This document shows, piece after piece, positions 47,065-60,400 of a stretch of DNA of 64,000 bases. The stretch comes from Steromphala cineraria (taxonomy: Eukaryota; Mollusca; Gastropoda; Trochida; Trochidae). Under the pieces are notes generated by a model. It was not told where the DNA came from, made no database searches, and worked only from the letters and a program-made list of their open reading frames with translations. Made by a program: the position numbers and the translations under genes. Positions within the stretch are counted from its first letter, which is position 1; every line of letters starts with the position of its first letter. Where the stretch lies: contig OU744721.1 of the NCBI GenBank assembly GCA_916613615.1, positions 73,413,060 to 73,477,059 on the forward strand, given 5' to 3'.

Positions 47065-48427
47065 TTACAGAATAAGAGTTGGGTACCTCAGTTTGATGGA
47101 GTGATTCTGTATTCTTCCATGCCCAACAATCTCAATTCTATCACAGTAAAGAGTGGCAGTTGCAAATGCATTGTCTCCCGGACCAGTTTCAAGGACTGCA
47201 GCGAAAGTGATGTGAACAATTCCTTTCTGGTCTGTACAAGAACCCCCGTCATGCTCATGCCCAGCGAAGTAGGCACAGACGCACGAGTGACGATGAAGAA
47301 CGGCCATCATGTCTTCATAGTTCCAACAGAGACTTGACGGGTCGGCACTGGCTTCTGGAAACACTGGGATATGACCTGGAAAATGAAAAGAAATTGTATT
47401 GAAAATATTTGTGTATGAAAGAAGCTTGAAAATAGCCAGCTCAATAGTATGGTGGTGGCAATAGACATGTCAATATAACCATACAAACTTCATAAAGTTT
47501 ACATCCCAAAGCTAAAGTTACGTTTTATGGATCTGATTTTATCCAGAGCTTGTCATAAACATCATAGCAAAATAATTTCTTCACATGCAATGATGCAATA
47601 TCTCATTTGAAGTGTTCATAAAGGAGATAAATACAGTATTTCTTGTAATATTTAACTCCTTCTGTCATGACATATTCTGAAAATATTTTATGATCACACT
47701 TTTTTCCTGAATAAACACCGTTAATATAAGAACTGAATGCTGAGGATAAATACATACCCATGACAATGACATTCTCTTTCTTACTCTCAGCTTCACCCAG
47801 GACCTCACTCAGCCAGTCGAGCTGCTCGCTGCTAACACCACCGTTATACGCAGTGAAACGTCTCTCAACTCCAAATCCACTTGGCGCATTCTTATCTTCA
47901 TTTGGGTTTTTTGCTAGATATGTTTCAGCTTCTTTTCTTTCCTCACTCTCGTCAACAGTTCCACACCGGCTGATCTCATAACAATCCAGAGCAACAATAC
48001 GTAGCGAATGAGATGGTAGAAAAGTGTAATAGGCTTTACCCTTTTTACCTTTACAGTTTACTCTGGTGGAAGAATTAAGGGTTGATTTAAGCAGATAATC
48101 CCTCTTAAAATTGTAGAACTCATGGTTTCCCAGAATGTGGTAAACTGGTTTCTGCAAGCTTGAAAATGGAGACAAAACAGTTTTCAGGGCAGATTTGGAT
48201 GCCTCTTCCCTCTTGTTTTTCCCATCAATAAGATCACCTAACTGGAGAACAAAGTCCACCTTTGGATGACAATCTCGCCAATAATTGATGGCATTTTTAA
48301 GTAGGTGTAAGGAGTTTCTGTAGAAGCGCTGACGTGTCTGGTGGTAGTTGTGTCCATCATCAACATCAGCATACTGGACGTCTGCGATTATTCCAAAAGT
48401 TGGAGCAGTGTGTTGCTGCACTGACAT
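47065..48427 (-). CDS. ADPRM: ADPRM, manganese-dependent ADP-ribose/CDP-alcohol diphosphatase
   Basis: Two coding exons, 47758-48427 and 47065-47375, sum to 981 nt and 326 residues, close to the ~340 usual for the family. Metallophosphatase motifs are clear: FGIIADVQYADVDDG (residues 11-25), LGDLIDG (63-69), GNHE (100-103), GHIP (224-227, across the splice junction) and GHEHDGG (262-268). The family hydrolyses ADP-ribose and CDP-choline or CDP-glycerol using a di-metal centre; the protein is expected to be cytosolic. The donor ATGG/GTATGT and acceptor TTCCAG/GTCAT fit phase 1. A likely 5' UTR acceptor (TTACAG) lies just upstream of the ATG, with the exon edge at 48438, so a non-coding first exon is expected further up. 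Confidence 0.92.
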
Positions 48428-48438
48428 CCTTCTCTTAT

Positions 48439-51434
48439 CTGTAAGACAATTTGTAATTGATTTAGATTGAATGAAGAATATTTGCTTTTAAATCAAGCCA
48501 AATAAAATTAAAATGCTGACAACAGATAAAACTGTTAAATCATTGGAAAGGAGTTCCTAAAGAAAAAAACTTCATGAGCTTAATGAAATCGTGATCATAA
48601 CCGTCTACAAAATAAAATTATACAATCACGATAATTTTGGGGCATCTCACTATAATTTCCTGTTGTAAGATAACGTTATAATGTCACTGCAAACAGCTGA
48701 CAGTGACAGATACTGAAACTCACATTCGCAGTGACAAAACTTGTCAAGTTGTGACAAGGGCAAACGATCAGATCTGCCGTCAAGAACAGCCTCTCAACAT
48801 GTTAAAACCTTAAAACTGGCCACATTTACGATATTTTCACAACATGTCCTGGCGTTGACGACATAACAGGCAATTTCTATCTGGTGGTAATATATACGTT
48901 GCCTAAACTTCTATTTTTGGACCTTTCGAAACTCCTCAGCAATGTTTTCCCGGAAGTTGCAACATTTGTATCCTCAACATTGAAGAGTTCGAAAAGGGGA
49001 GCCTACTCTGTAAACCAAAGGTTTTGCGTTGTTAGAAACGATGAAGCAAAACCTTACGTGAAACAATGTTTTTCAAAGTAAATATTACCCAAATAAACGT
49101 TTAGTTTAATGTCACTACTACCCTAGACCTATATAAGGTTACGTAGATATAAAACAAAAAGTACAAAAGTAATTTTAATTCATTTAAATAATTATTGTCT
49201 AGATTTATATAAACTGATATACAGCAATATGTATAATTCAGGCACTTTACCAATATTGCGATTATTAGGTACTGCTTAGACATTTCATCTAATACAAACA
49301 CAAATTATTTTCAAAACAGATTTAACGACTTTAACTTTAAAACTTGTTTAACATAAAAATACATCAAATATTTAAGATGAAATCTTAACTATGGAAAAAA
49401 AAAAAACCTACAAGAACTTGAAAAATAAAACTTAAAACTACGTTAATTAAAATTTTAAGCACAGGTGGTTATCTAAACAACTGTATAAATGTTCACGACA
49501 CTGAATCCAAACCATTTGAAGATATTCTAAAGGTAAACTTTTAACAACGGTTGTTACGTGGTAACTCTGCGATATTAGGCCATTGAATGACACAAATTGA
49601 ATTGTCTGTAACAAAAGCATTTCACACGGGTTGACCATATGTTCTTCAATAGCGTTAGTAATGTTTTTTTACTGATCACTGATCTTGTTAGACTAAGATT
49701 TAGTCTCAGAAGATTTTTTTTTAATATTGACAATATGTTGTTAACGATCAATGTAAACTAACGAGCAAAAGAAAGTATAACACTCACTTGTTTTCCATTA
49801 ATTCAATATTTTAAAGAAATAAGATGCATTTGATTATGGAAGCAGACAATAACACCTTTCGGCTGTAGTTTGAATGGCTTTATTGGTGACTGTTTTATAT
49901 TTTCACTTAAATGTCATCATTTAAAGTAGACTAGGGTAAGAAATGAAATTTACACCAACATGACCCCTACCATGTTCAAAATGTTGTAAATGTGTGCATG
50001 ACGATGAACATTTATTGATTTTCACACAGAGTATGTGTTATATGTCGATGAAAAGTTGTGTATTGTCAAAATAAATTTAGGGAAATTTTAATATTGAATT
50101 TTTAATTTTTTTTTTTAAATTTAAAAAACCGCGTAGAGGTATTCTTTTATTTATTTAATGTTTTGGACTAATTTTCCAAACAAGTCATTTTTGGAAAACG
50201 ACGTCAAAAACTCGAGATATCTGACTTTGAAAATTTTACATATGATAAATACAACTGAGTGTTATACTTTCTTTTGCTCGTGAGTTTATTAAGACAAAAT
50301 GGAGCCAAGAAGATGCCTAAAGCTTGGTGATCTAGACTTGCTATACTTTATAAGACTTGGTTGGTCGTCAATTAAATATTTTATCTTTAGGGCCTGGATG
50401 ACGGACTATAATCTGGTTGGAACCTATAATATCTCTACGATGATTGATTGAAGTTATATTATTTAAGACATTTTAGTTCGCTTTTTTTGGGTACAAAATT
50501 AATGAATATGGGAAATTTAACATAATAATTGAATTTCGGTAACGACTTCCAGATGTATAGAGCATTGGCTTTAAAGAGAAAATAAACACATCATTATCCA
50601 TTTGACAAGTTATTTTGTATTGCATTGTAACTTAGAGTTATTGTATGAATTTTTAGTTCAACCTTAAAAGGGATGGTATCTTAATATACCATACAAGACG
50701 ACTTGTGATAACTTGAATCTAGCACTCTATTGTGGGTCAATTTTTAATTAATACTCTCTACATTAGGTATTGAAGGTAATGCATATTGTTTAAAGTGGTC
50801 TAAAAGTCGCTTTCAGATGAATACTTTTTTGATAACGAACACATGTCGATTGATATAAAAATATGACCCGTTATGAAATTTATCACCTGCATCCTGCGTG
50901 TTTTTGTAATTGTATATGTACCTGTATTTAATTTTATAACCAGAATATACCACGTTGTGCTTTTGTTTGTACACAATCTACTCTAAACGTGCTAAAAAAA
51001 TTCAACACATGTCGAACCTCTAAAGCGTGAATAACTTGGTTCTTACCATCTATCTATACAAAGCATAAAACGCCAGTTCCGAACTGTCAGTTTTATGCCT
51101 GATGCAGACCCATTTGCTTTTCTGTGCTGCTATAGTACTAGTGTCCCTACACTACAGAAAGCAAGCACAGACAACTCAAGGGTTTGCAGCAAGGCATAAA
51201 ACTGACAGTTCGGAACTGGCGTTTTAGGCTTTGTGAAGGAAGATTAGTTCTTACATGTACATGATTACTGACAGCCCAAACCCTCTCACTGTCCGCCCAG
51301 CCTAGCTGTATCCCTGGGGGACGAGGTTGGTACCCACCATTCATCACACTCGCCTATGACGTCACGTCATTGTCTCATCTGGTAGCACATAGAGATTCCT
51401 CCTGTAGTTGCGTGGGGAGAGCGGAGGGTCCAAA
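48439..51434. other. Divergent spacer between ADPRM and the F-BAR gene
   Basis: It should hold the ADPRM 5' UTR exon and promoter and the F-BAR gene promoter. AT-rich for the most part, with a 12-base A run near 49395. A 65-residue ORF at 48884-49081 has no ATG start and no recognisable domain. A foldback MITE sits at 51047-51245. Confidence 0.5.
51047..51245. mobile_element. 199 bp foldback MITE, 9 bp target duplication (8/9)
   Basis: Long inverted ends share AAAACGCCAGTTCCGAACTG and CAGTTTTATGCC over about 60 bp. The flanks GGTTCTTAC (51038-51046) and AGTTCTTAC (51246-51254) match at 8 of 9 bases. It belongs with the element at 54511-54703: both have a CAGTT(C/T)...GGCATAAAA(C/T)TGACAG-type arm and a GTGCTGCTATAG centre, the centre in opposite orientation. 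Long TIRs with 9 bp duplications suggest the Mutator-like (MULE) superfamily. Confidence 0.75.
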
Positions 51435-54400
51435 ATGGGGTCCCTTACCAAAGGAAAATCTCTTGTAGGGGAAAGCAAGATACTTCACGAAAAAGCATTT
51501 GAACGCTTCAATATCGGCACATCGTAAGTACATTAATGGTATTGATAAAACGATAATAATGCTGACCAAAGGTGAACACAACGGTAATTGAAATAATTCA
51601 TCATTTACCACTTTTATCCAAGAGTATTTTTCAGAAAGTTGTTTTATGAATAACAGTCTATCTTATGACGTTTCATCCTCATCTTCCTTGTCTTCAATGT
51701 ATATCTATAGATGCTTGGAGACAATTGCGAATTTTATCGAAGACCGGACAAGCGTTGAAGAACTTCTATCAAGGCGATACAAGTCCTTAGCTGATGACTT
51801 GACAGACATTCTTGAACAAAACTCAGGTGAGACGTCACGGCATAATCAATATTCTAACCAACCCAACTTTCAGGTAAACGAATATATATGTGCAAGTATT
51901 GCAGAGAAACTAGATACATACGTATACAATGTCTTATCTATAGGTTAAAGTCAATATGACTGATACTATGTTAATGGACACCCAATTCTATTCAGTCTAA
52001 GTAAACCTAGCCTCAGTAATATTCTCTTAACTCCCATATTGAGTGTAGCAAGATGCATCAACGGGTCTCGTTAGCCGACTTATCGAATTGGCCGAGCAAG
52101 GCTCGTCTTACCAAGCCGCAATAGTCTTCATTCGCACATATAACGTTGGAGGGTCATAGGTCGTCAAAAGGTCGACTGACGCGACCCGTTAATTACTGCA
52201 TCTTGCTCAATATTGAAGTATAGCGAATATTATTGAGGCTAGATTTACTTAGACTAAATTATATTCAATCTAACACATGGATACGCAGAGGTCGTATGCA
52301 TGATCGTATGCATTACGGATATTTTTAATCTTTGCCTATGCTACAGGTGTAATACAATAAATGACGAAAACGTATGCTTGACTTCCTTCATGCAGAAACC
52401 ATACAAACTAGCATCGTGCACTTTTAAACTGAATAATTCTTATACATCGTTATAGGATGTTTTCATTATCACAATGATACATAAATATGCCTTTGATATG
52501 TATAATTTTCTCTAGATTTCGAGTACGGTGCCGTGAGAGAGGTATGGTGTGAGTTTGTAAGCCAACTGTTATGCAGGGCCGACATTCATGCTAAAGTAAC
52601 CGTGGAGTTGGCTCGTGAAAACGGTCCACTGGATGCGATACAGGGGTAGGTACAGATTTTCTTGCTTCACTGCCTAAATTAATTTCAACAAGAGTAAACG
52701 TAAATTAATTTCAAAATTAATTTCAACAAGAGTAAACGTAAATTAATTTCAACAAGAGTAAACGTTTTGAATATACACATGGACCGAAGAAGACGTTGTC
52801 AAACATTGGCCTTGTAAATTAATTTCAAAATTAATTTCAACAAGAGTAAACGTAAATTAATTTCAACAAGAGTAAACGTTTTGAATATACACATGGACCG
52901 AAGAAGACGTTGTCAAACATTGGCCTTTTTACATTTGGAATATGGTCATGATTCATAGCATATAATTTTTGAAACCTCAGAGTGAGGTAAAACAAGTAGT
53001 ACAAACATTTATCAGGAGTAAATGAAAAATCTGAACTTTTCTTTATTTCAACTTAGGAGTTAAAGTTCTAAACTTTTTTAGCTCACCTTTACAAAGTAAA
53101 TGTGAGCTTATGTCATGGCGCTTCGTCCGTCGTCCGTCTGTCTGTCCGTCCGTCCGTCCGTCCGTAAACTTTCACGAAAAAGACTACTCCTCCTAAACGA
53201 ATTCAGATATCATTTTGAAATTGTAGTATGTTTTACCCATGGTGATTCCTCACAGAAAGGTAGACGTTTTAGTTTTGAGAATCCAAGATGGCCGCCATGA
53301 CAGCCATATTGAATTTTCAATTAGATTTCATGAAAAAGACTACTCCTTCTAAACGAATACAGATATCATTCTGAAATTGTAGTATGTTATACCCATAGTG
53401 ATTCCTCACAGAAAGGTAGACGTTTCAGTTTTGAGAATCCAAGATGGCCGCCATGGCAGCCATATTGAATTTTCAATTAGATTTCATGACAAAGACTACT
53501 CCTTCTAAAAGAATACACTCAGGTTTCAATACAGATATCATTCTGAAATTGTAGTATGTTATACCCATGGTGATTCCTCACAGAAAGGTAGACGTTTCAG
53601 TTTTGAGAATCCAAGATGGCCACCATGACAGCCATATTGAATTTTCAATTAGATTTCATGAAAAAGACTACTCCTTCTAAACGAATACAGATATCATTCT
53701 GAAATTGTAGTATGTTATACCCATGGTGATTCCGCACAGAAAGGTAGACGTTTGAGTTTTGAGAATCCGATATGGCCGCCATGGCAGCCATATTGAATTT
53801 TCAATTAGATTTCATGACAAAGACTATTTCTCCTAAACCAATCTAGATATCATTTTTATATTGTAGTATGTTATACCTATAGTGATTCCGCACAGAAAGG
53901 TAGACGTTTCAGTTTTGAGAATCCAAGATGGCCGCAATAGCAGCCATATTGACTTTTCAGCTGCAGATGACACATCATTATTATTAAATTTTAGGCTTTC
54001 ATCAAGTGATCACTGGCACCATATAAATTCTCTAATTTGAACTTACTAATCATAATATTATCTTAAATATGGAATATTTAAGATTGTCGTGCAAGTTGTT
54101 CTATATTTTTAAGTGTTTCTAAAATAAATTAAGATGAAATACAAACATAATTGATTAATTTGTTTAAAATCCTTATGGCAACTAGCTGCAAAAAACAAAT
54201 CACATTAAACATGCTAAATTTTAAACAATGGTATCTCCCTTATATTCCTTAAAATACCACACATAAGGGGTCAACCAGAGTTCAGATATTCCACTATGCT
54301 GTCTAATACACATCCCAAGGCAGGCTGCTAGCATCACAGTGTCAGCTGCTAGTCTGTTGCATAATCAACCTGACCCAATTGATATGGTAGAGCATTATGC

Positions 54401-57400
54401 TATATATGGCCATGGCCCATGTGTATGCAATAACAGTTATGGACTTGTATTCTCATGACAGTGATATGTTCTTTCTAAGAATAACAACTTACACAAAACT
54501 TGTCTACAATCATCTTCCTACGCAGAGCCTAAAAGGCCAGTTTCCAAACTGTCATTTTATGCCTTGCTGCATAGCCTTGAGTTTTCTGTGCTTGCTCTCT
54601 ACTCTGTAGGGGCACTATAGCAGCACAGAAAAGTAAAGTCTCTGCAGCAAGGCATAAAATGACAGTTTGGAAACTGGCCTTTTAGGCTCTGCGTAGGAAG
54701 ATGGTCTACAATAAGCTTTGTGTTTAGCAATCTACATGATAAGTTGATGTGGAATAAATATGCAGATGAAAATCGAAAAGGGTTTAGTAAGAAAAGTAAG
54801 GAAATTTGATTTGTCATATCTCTCTGTTGATTTGACAATGCAAAAATGTTTACCATTATAGTACTGTATGAGTGTTAAATAAATTGATACTTTAATGAGA
54901 GACATCTCATGGTCACTTGACATGTAAATAGTATGTGAACAAAATAAACGTGTCTTATGCATTGCTGTGTTTATGACTTTCCTCTCAATCAGTCATTCAT
55001 TTTCCTTGAAAAATCTGTACTTTTGGGATTCTCAATATCCCATGCAGCATAACCATCAGTGAAATAATCTTGAAATCATATTAATGATTCACTACAAAAC
55101 AAATGTAAGTGGCCACCATCCTGTAAGTAATGAATGACATTTAAATGGATACACCTAAACCAATCAAGATATCATAATGAAATTAATACGGATGCCCACA
55201 TAAAAATAGCATTTTGAAGATTAAAAAGTACAAGATGGTCACCAATTCAGCCACAGATATACAAAAAAGTTATACAAAAACCTACTGCTTGTTAACTTAT
55301 CATGATTATATGATCCGTGTATTAATGTATGTTCAAGCTCTAGTGGTTTCCAAAAGAAGACTAGTATTTTAAAAGATAAAAAAAACATGATGGCAGCCAT
55401 AATCAATCATAAAAGATGGTTACATGTATAATTAAACCATTTTACCACATCATTCATGTTAAGGTGAGCTTCTGTACCCTCGGTACTTTTATTATTTCAA
55501 GCCATCGTTATCACCACTAAACCTAGTTTGACTGTTACAATGTTACAGGTACCTGTGTCCGAGTGTACAGACACGTATGATGGAGCTGGTCCGCCTGTAC
55601 AGCGAGACGAGACAGATACAGAAGCAGGTGCTCACTGCAGTGGAGGAGGCAAAAGTGGTGGGTATCTTGTGTTCTACACTGTACATCATTTCTTAAACTG
55701 AGTTGAAATCAGGATATAAGTTTGAATAAGACACACACAATTTAGAAAATAGAATGGAATCGATAATTAAATTATGGACAAAATAATGATATAACAGAGC
55801 AGAATTTCAAACTGTCCTCTCAGTTTGCAGTTTCAATTGGCATTGAATGTGTAAAATTAACTCCTAGGCTTGTTGACACCATACAGAGCGACACGCCGCA
55901 ACCGTATTTTATAAGGCATACATTTCAAGAAAACAAATTCAAATTACTGATGATAACATGATAACTGTTTCTACACAAAGGCTTTTAAGAATAAGAAATT
56001 TGAGTCAATGTTAAATCGGAGCATTTACCGATGTACTTCATGATGTATCATCGGGTCTTTGTAGGGAATTTAGAATTAGAATGTACAAGAAAGCAAGAAC
56101 AATCTTACAATTCTAAAGTATCACCAGCTGAATTTATGTCTCACTCAGTGCTACCACGCCCACTGTCGACACTACGCCGACCTGGACTCTGAGCAGAACG
56201 TGATGAGACGTGGTGGAGAGACGTGTCCCCGCTACCTGCAGACTAAACACAGACTAGACAGACAGAAGGGACTGGTAGCCAGGGCTAGAGATCACTACCT
56301 CACTGCACTGCTGGGGGAGGAACAGGCTCGTCCTCACTACCTGCAGGTGAGTGGTTTCGAGCATGTGAATAAACTTTCTGATCGGAGTTGAAACGTTTTA
56401 AAGAATTGGTTTATTTCTCTGAAAGTTCTCTTGAGTTTTCGCCAATGCTGAGAAACAAAGCAATTTATGTCAATTCTCAAGTGAAATGAGGCATACCACC
56501 TTTAAGATATTGTATGCAATTTACATCATAACACTTGGTACAATAGAGCTCATGGCGATACCGTTTAAATTTGTTTATGGATGCCGGCAGTTAGGAATAG
56601 ACTGACTGTAGTCCATGGTCAATATCCTTTTTGACATTTGAAACATACATGGGATTGAACTCTTCACCGTCGAGATTATTGAAAAGTAGAAGACAAACTT
56701 GTTTCAAACGTTGCACCAAACACCGTTCTTAAATATTCGTCACCTTTTCTGCGTCAGCTCTTCTGCCTAAGGTACCTGAACTTGATGACAACAGTAGAAA
56801 TCGCCGACACAAACACGACTTTTGCAATGCACAAGTGTATCTTTGATTTAGTTAGGCGCGAGTTAATATTCATTTGGGAAGTTGACATTTCACAGACATT
56901 AGTCTTTGTCAACAGAAAATGCAGGAGTTGAAGGTTGAGTTTGACCAGCTGGAGCGAGAGAGAGTGATGCAGGTTAGAGCAGCCTTTCTGGACACCTTAG
57001 CCGCACTTGACAGTCACAACAAGAGGTTAGTGACACTTGGGAGTGGTGTCATTTCCGTTCAGAGGAACACAAACATGCAAATGAATGTTAATAAACGAAA
57101 CTTACTGAAAAAGTGAAGAATTACTTACTATGAGGAATTATCACAACGACCTTTAGAGTGACCATTTAATTTATTATAAAATTGCTCGATCAGTTCTATA
57201 CTAGTTTTTGAATTACTATGACTTCAGGGATGAAAGACAACATGTACTGAAGACGCTCCAGCAGAAAGTGAAGTCTATAGATGTTGAGGGGGAGGTGGAG
57301 AAGTTTGACAACATGTTCCTGGAAGAGCTACCAGACATTGAGTTCGAGGTACACACGTCATTCTTATTTCCTATCAAGCCTTTTCCTGGGCCGAAAGACC

Positions 57401-60400
57401 CTTTTGCAACCCCCAGTGCGAGGATACAGCATTCAGCGACATTCAGCCTATTACATAGACGTGGAAATAAGAACCAAGGTTACCTATTCCCTAACTTTAA
57501 AGGTGGATAATACAGCAATAAGGTAATACGCAAAATACAGCTTTAGTATATTGGAGGAGTAGTAATTTGGTTACGGCAAAATGTTCCTCCTCATCTTTCA
57601 CAAAGCAATCTCATCCCAATACCCCCTTCTTCAAATATCCTTAACTAAGGCTTTCGAAAAATAACTCCAAAGTCAAATACTAATATGCAAATGTTTTGGC
57701 CATAGAGCGTCTCGAACTCGGAACATCCGTCTTACTGTACACTTGACCAAACTATTATACCATTGCGCCACGACTTAACTTCGTAGGTACTCTTAAACCT
57801 ACGACTTCATTGATTAAAGTGAGATGTTATGGATTATTCATTTCTATTTATAACAGGGCTAGGAGAGCGATCTAGAAATAGAAAATCTGTGATATATTTC
57901 GGTATATTACAAATGAAGGGTTTTCCGTCATAGAATGCCCTTGCCCTCGTTATCGACCGTGGGGTCGGACTAAAGCCCTTTCCCTTGGCCGCTACATTGG
58001 GAAAAGAGAGATCTGTGACGGACAACCCTCGCGTGTCGTCTATCTCTCTTACGTATTATCCATATTTGAGAAATAAGTCATGACATAAATTGCGATATGT
58101 TGCATACATGTAATAACCCCGGTATTGTACGGTTAGAACTACACGTGACATCGGAATTTGCTAGAACCTTGCGACCTACTCAAACTTCTGCTTCAGCACG
58201 ACAGAGAGCTTATGAGAAGCACGCAAAGTCCGTGCAGCACGTGCAAAATTGTGCCGGTAAATCTGTCCAAATCGTGTCAATTCATCTGCCTGACTTTGAC
58301 ACTAAAGCTTGATTTCGAAGAAAAATGAATGTCATTTCCCTTTCATTTGATATTGGTTTATGTTTAAGTTTATAGATCACATTAAACAATGATATTTCTA
58401 CTTCAGTTATTTTTAAATTAGGCGCAACATCGGGACTCATTTTAACAACATGTAACCCCGAGGGGGTACACAATGCAGAAATGGATACATAAAGATATCT
58501 TGAGATAACATATATAATTTGTTTGTTCAAAAACATGCGCAAAATAGTCATTTAATAACTTTGAAAACAAACATCATATTTTCAATCTGTAAAACTTCTC
58601 TCAGCCAATCATAACCTGCCACATCACATCGCCCTTTCTCGCCAAACTGGTCAGGCTATTGCTATTGTTTACAGTATTGAGTCAAGCGGTCACTTACTTA
58701 CTTGGCGTATAATTACTATACAAACAAAGAAAACAACTTTCCAGTATGACGGTTAGTTAGTGAGACATATAATGAAGACATTTACTAACTTTGGTTGAAT
58801 CTTTTTGACTGTTGATAGCTTACTCACGGCTTCTACAGAGGGATCTAAAGTCAATTCATCAATGAGACTACATGGTATGTCATAGCCCTGTCATAGAACT
58901 ATGTTTCGCATATCTATTTTAAAAAGAGAAACGGGGTATATGTTTATATTTATGCCGCTCCCTAACAAAATAGTGACGTAACGTAAACATGGACAGATCA
59001 GTACACATTTCATATACAGTGACAGTATTGAAACAACGATTTTCGAAAACATACAACAAAGCAATTAAATGCTAAGGTTATATCTTCATTAATGGTTGTG
59101 ATGAGTGGCCAGATAAAATTGAAGACAAATTAAACAAGTTTGTGAAATGTTTTAAGGAACTTATGAATAATCCTGAAGTAATTTTATATAATCTGAATGA
59201 GGTTTTGCTATATACACACTACGAAATATTCGGAAAGAGAGTCATTGAGGCATCATGTCATGAAATTGTATTAAGTTCGCAATACAAGGATATTCAGGAT
59301 ATACACCTTTTGGCACCATGTTTCATCATGTCTTGAGCGTTTCTCAATCAAATAAAGAAACAATGTTAGTTTACAAAGAGACAACTCATCAGCGTAAAAT
59401 AAATACCCTTCTATTTCTTTGTTTGAGATAATGTTATTTTAAATTTTAAATATTTTTAAACTTCTAACGCAAACAACTGCCTGAAATAACAAATATGTAT
59501 ACATATAAGTTTGAATGCACAAAGTTTAGTTTACATATCATGTGACCAAAGCCTACCTTATTGAAGTCACTGTAAACGCAAAATACTCCATCTCATGTGT
59601 ATTGAATGTGTTCATCTCAAGACAGATGCAATGCATATGATAAATTCTAAATGTTTAATTTTTGATTTGATCTAGATTGTCTTATTGTTGACCAATGGAT
59701 GACTAGTGCTTTGACAACTGGGCGTGTCATAGATGGGCAGACATGCTTGATCTCTAAAACAACATCCCCTAATTCTTGTAACAACATTGTCTAAGAGTGT
59801 GAAATATCCCAAGCGCGACTCCCTAGGCCTGTAATTACACAATCAGTTACGATGTGCCATAACTGTTTAATTACTACTCTGTTTTATTGCCGGACAGATG
59901 AAGCTTCTAAAATGTGCTAAAACATGTTTATTCTGTTTATTCACCACCATTGTATGTTATATTTACATTGATTAGTCCCATTTCCGTTCTGTATATGATG
60001 TTATAATACACAATCTGTAAAACTTCTCTCAGCCAATCATAACCTGCCACATCACATCGCCCTTTCTCGCATGCGCAGTAAAGGCAATATCGTTCACCCG
60101 GTAGAATCCCTTTCAGACTGTCTAATTGAAAAGCCTAAAATTTGCGTACTTTGAAGGGCGATATCTTTGTTATAAGAGGACCGATGAAAACGTTTTTTGG
60201 TGTTTTTTTAAGTTGACAATGTTTTCTGTACATATTTACCAATTAACATGGGAAAAATTATGAGGTTTCTTGTTGTTTAACCGTACGTAACGTGAGCGAT
60301 CAGTACACACTTCTAATTCTGACCTTTTAACGAAAAGGATAATAAAGAAATCACCACACTCGCGTGATGTCATATTGCAGTTATAACACATATTACGTTT

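Larger units (their letters stand above)
53075..55492. mobile_element. Core-repeat element, copy B, inverted relative to copy A, in intron 3
   Basis: It is the same family as 17728-21477, read on the other strand: terminal hairpin at 53080-53108, (CCGT)n microsatellite at about 53125-53165, five cores, then unique sequence matching 20.1-20.6 kb and 17.7-18.1 kb of copy A, and the palindrome GTACC-ctc-GGTAC at 55474-55486. Copy B lacks about 1.5 kb of the copy A middle. It carries a nested MITE at 54511-54703. The ORF at 53115-53300 is a by-product of the repeat. Confidence 0.75.

Noticed and set aside
48884..49081. 65-residue plus-strand ORF upstream of ADPRM
   Set aside because: Starts with GTG, no upstream acceptor or downstream donor, no recognisable family.
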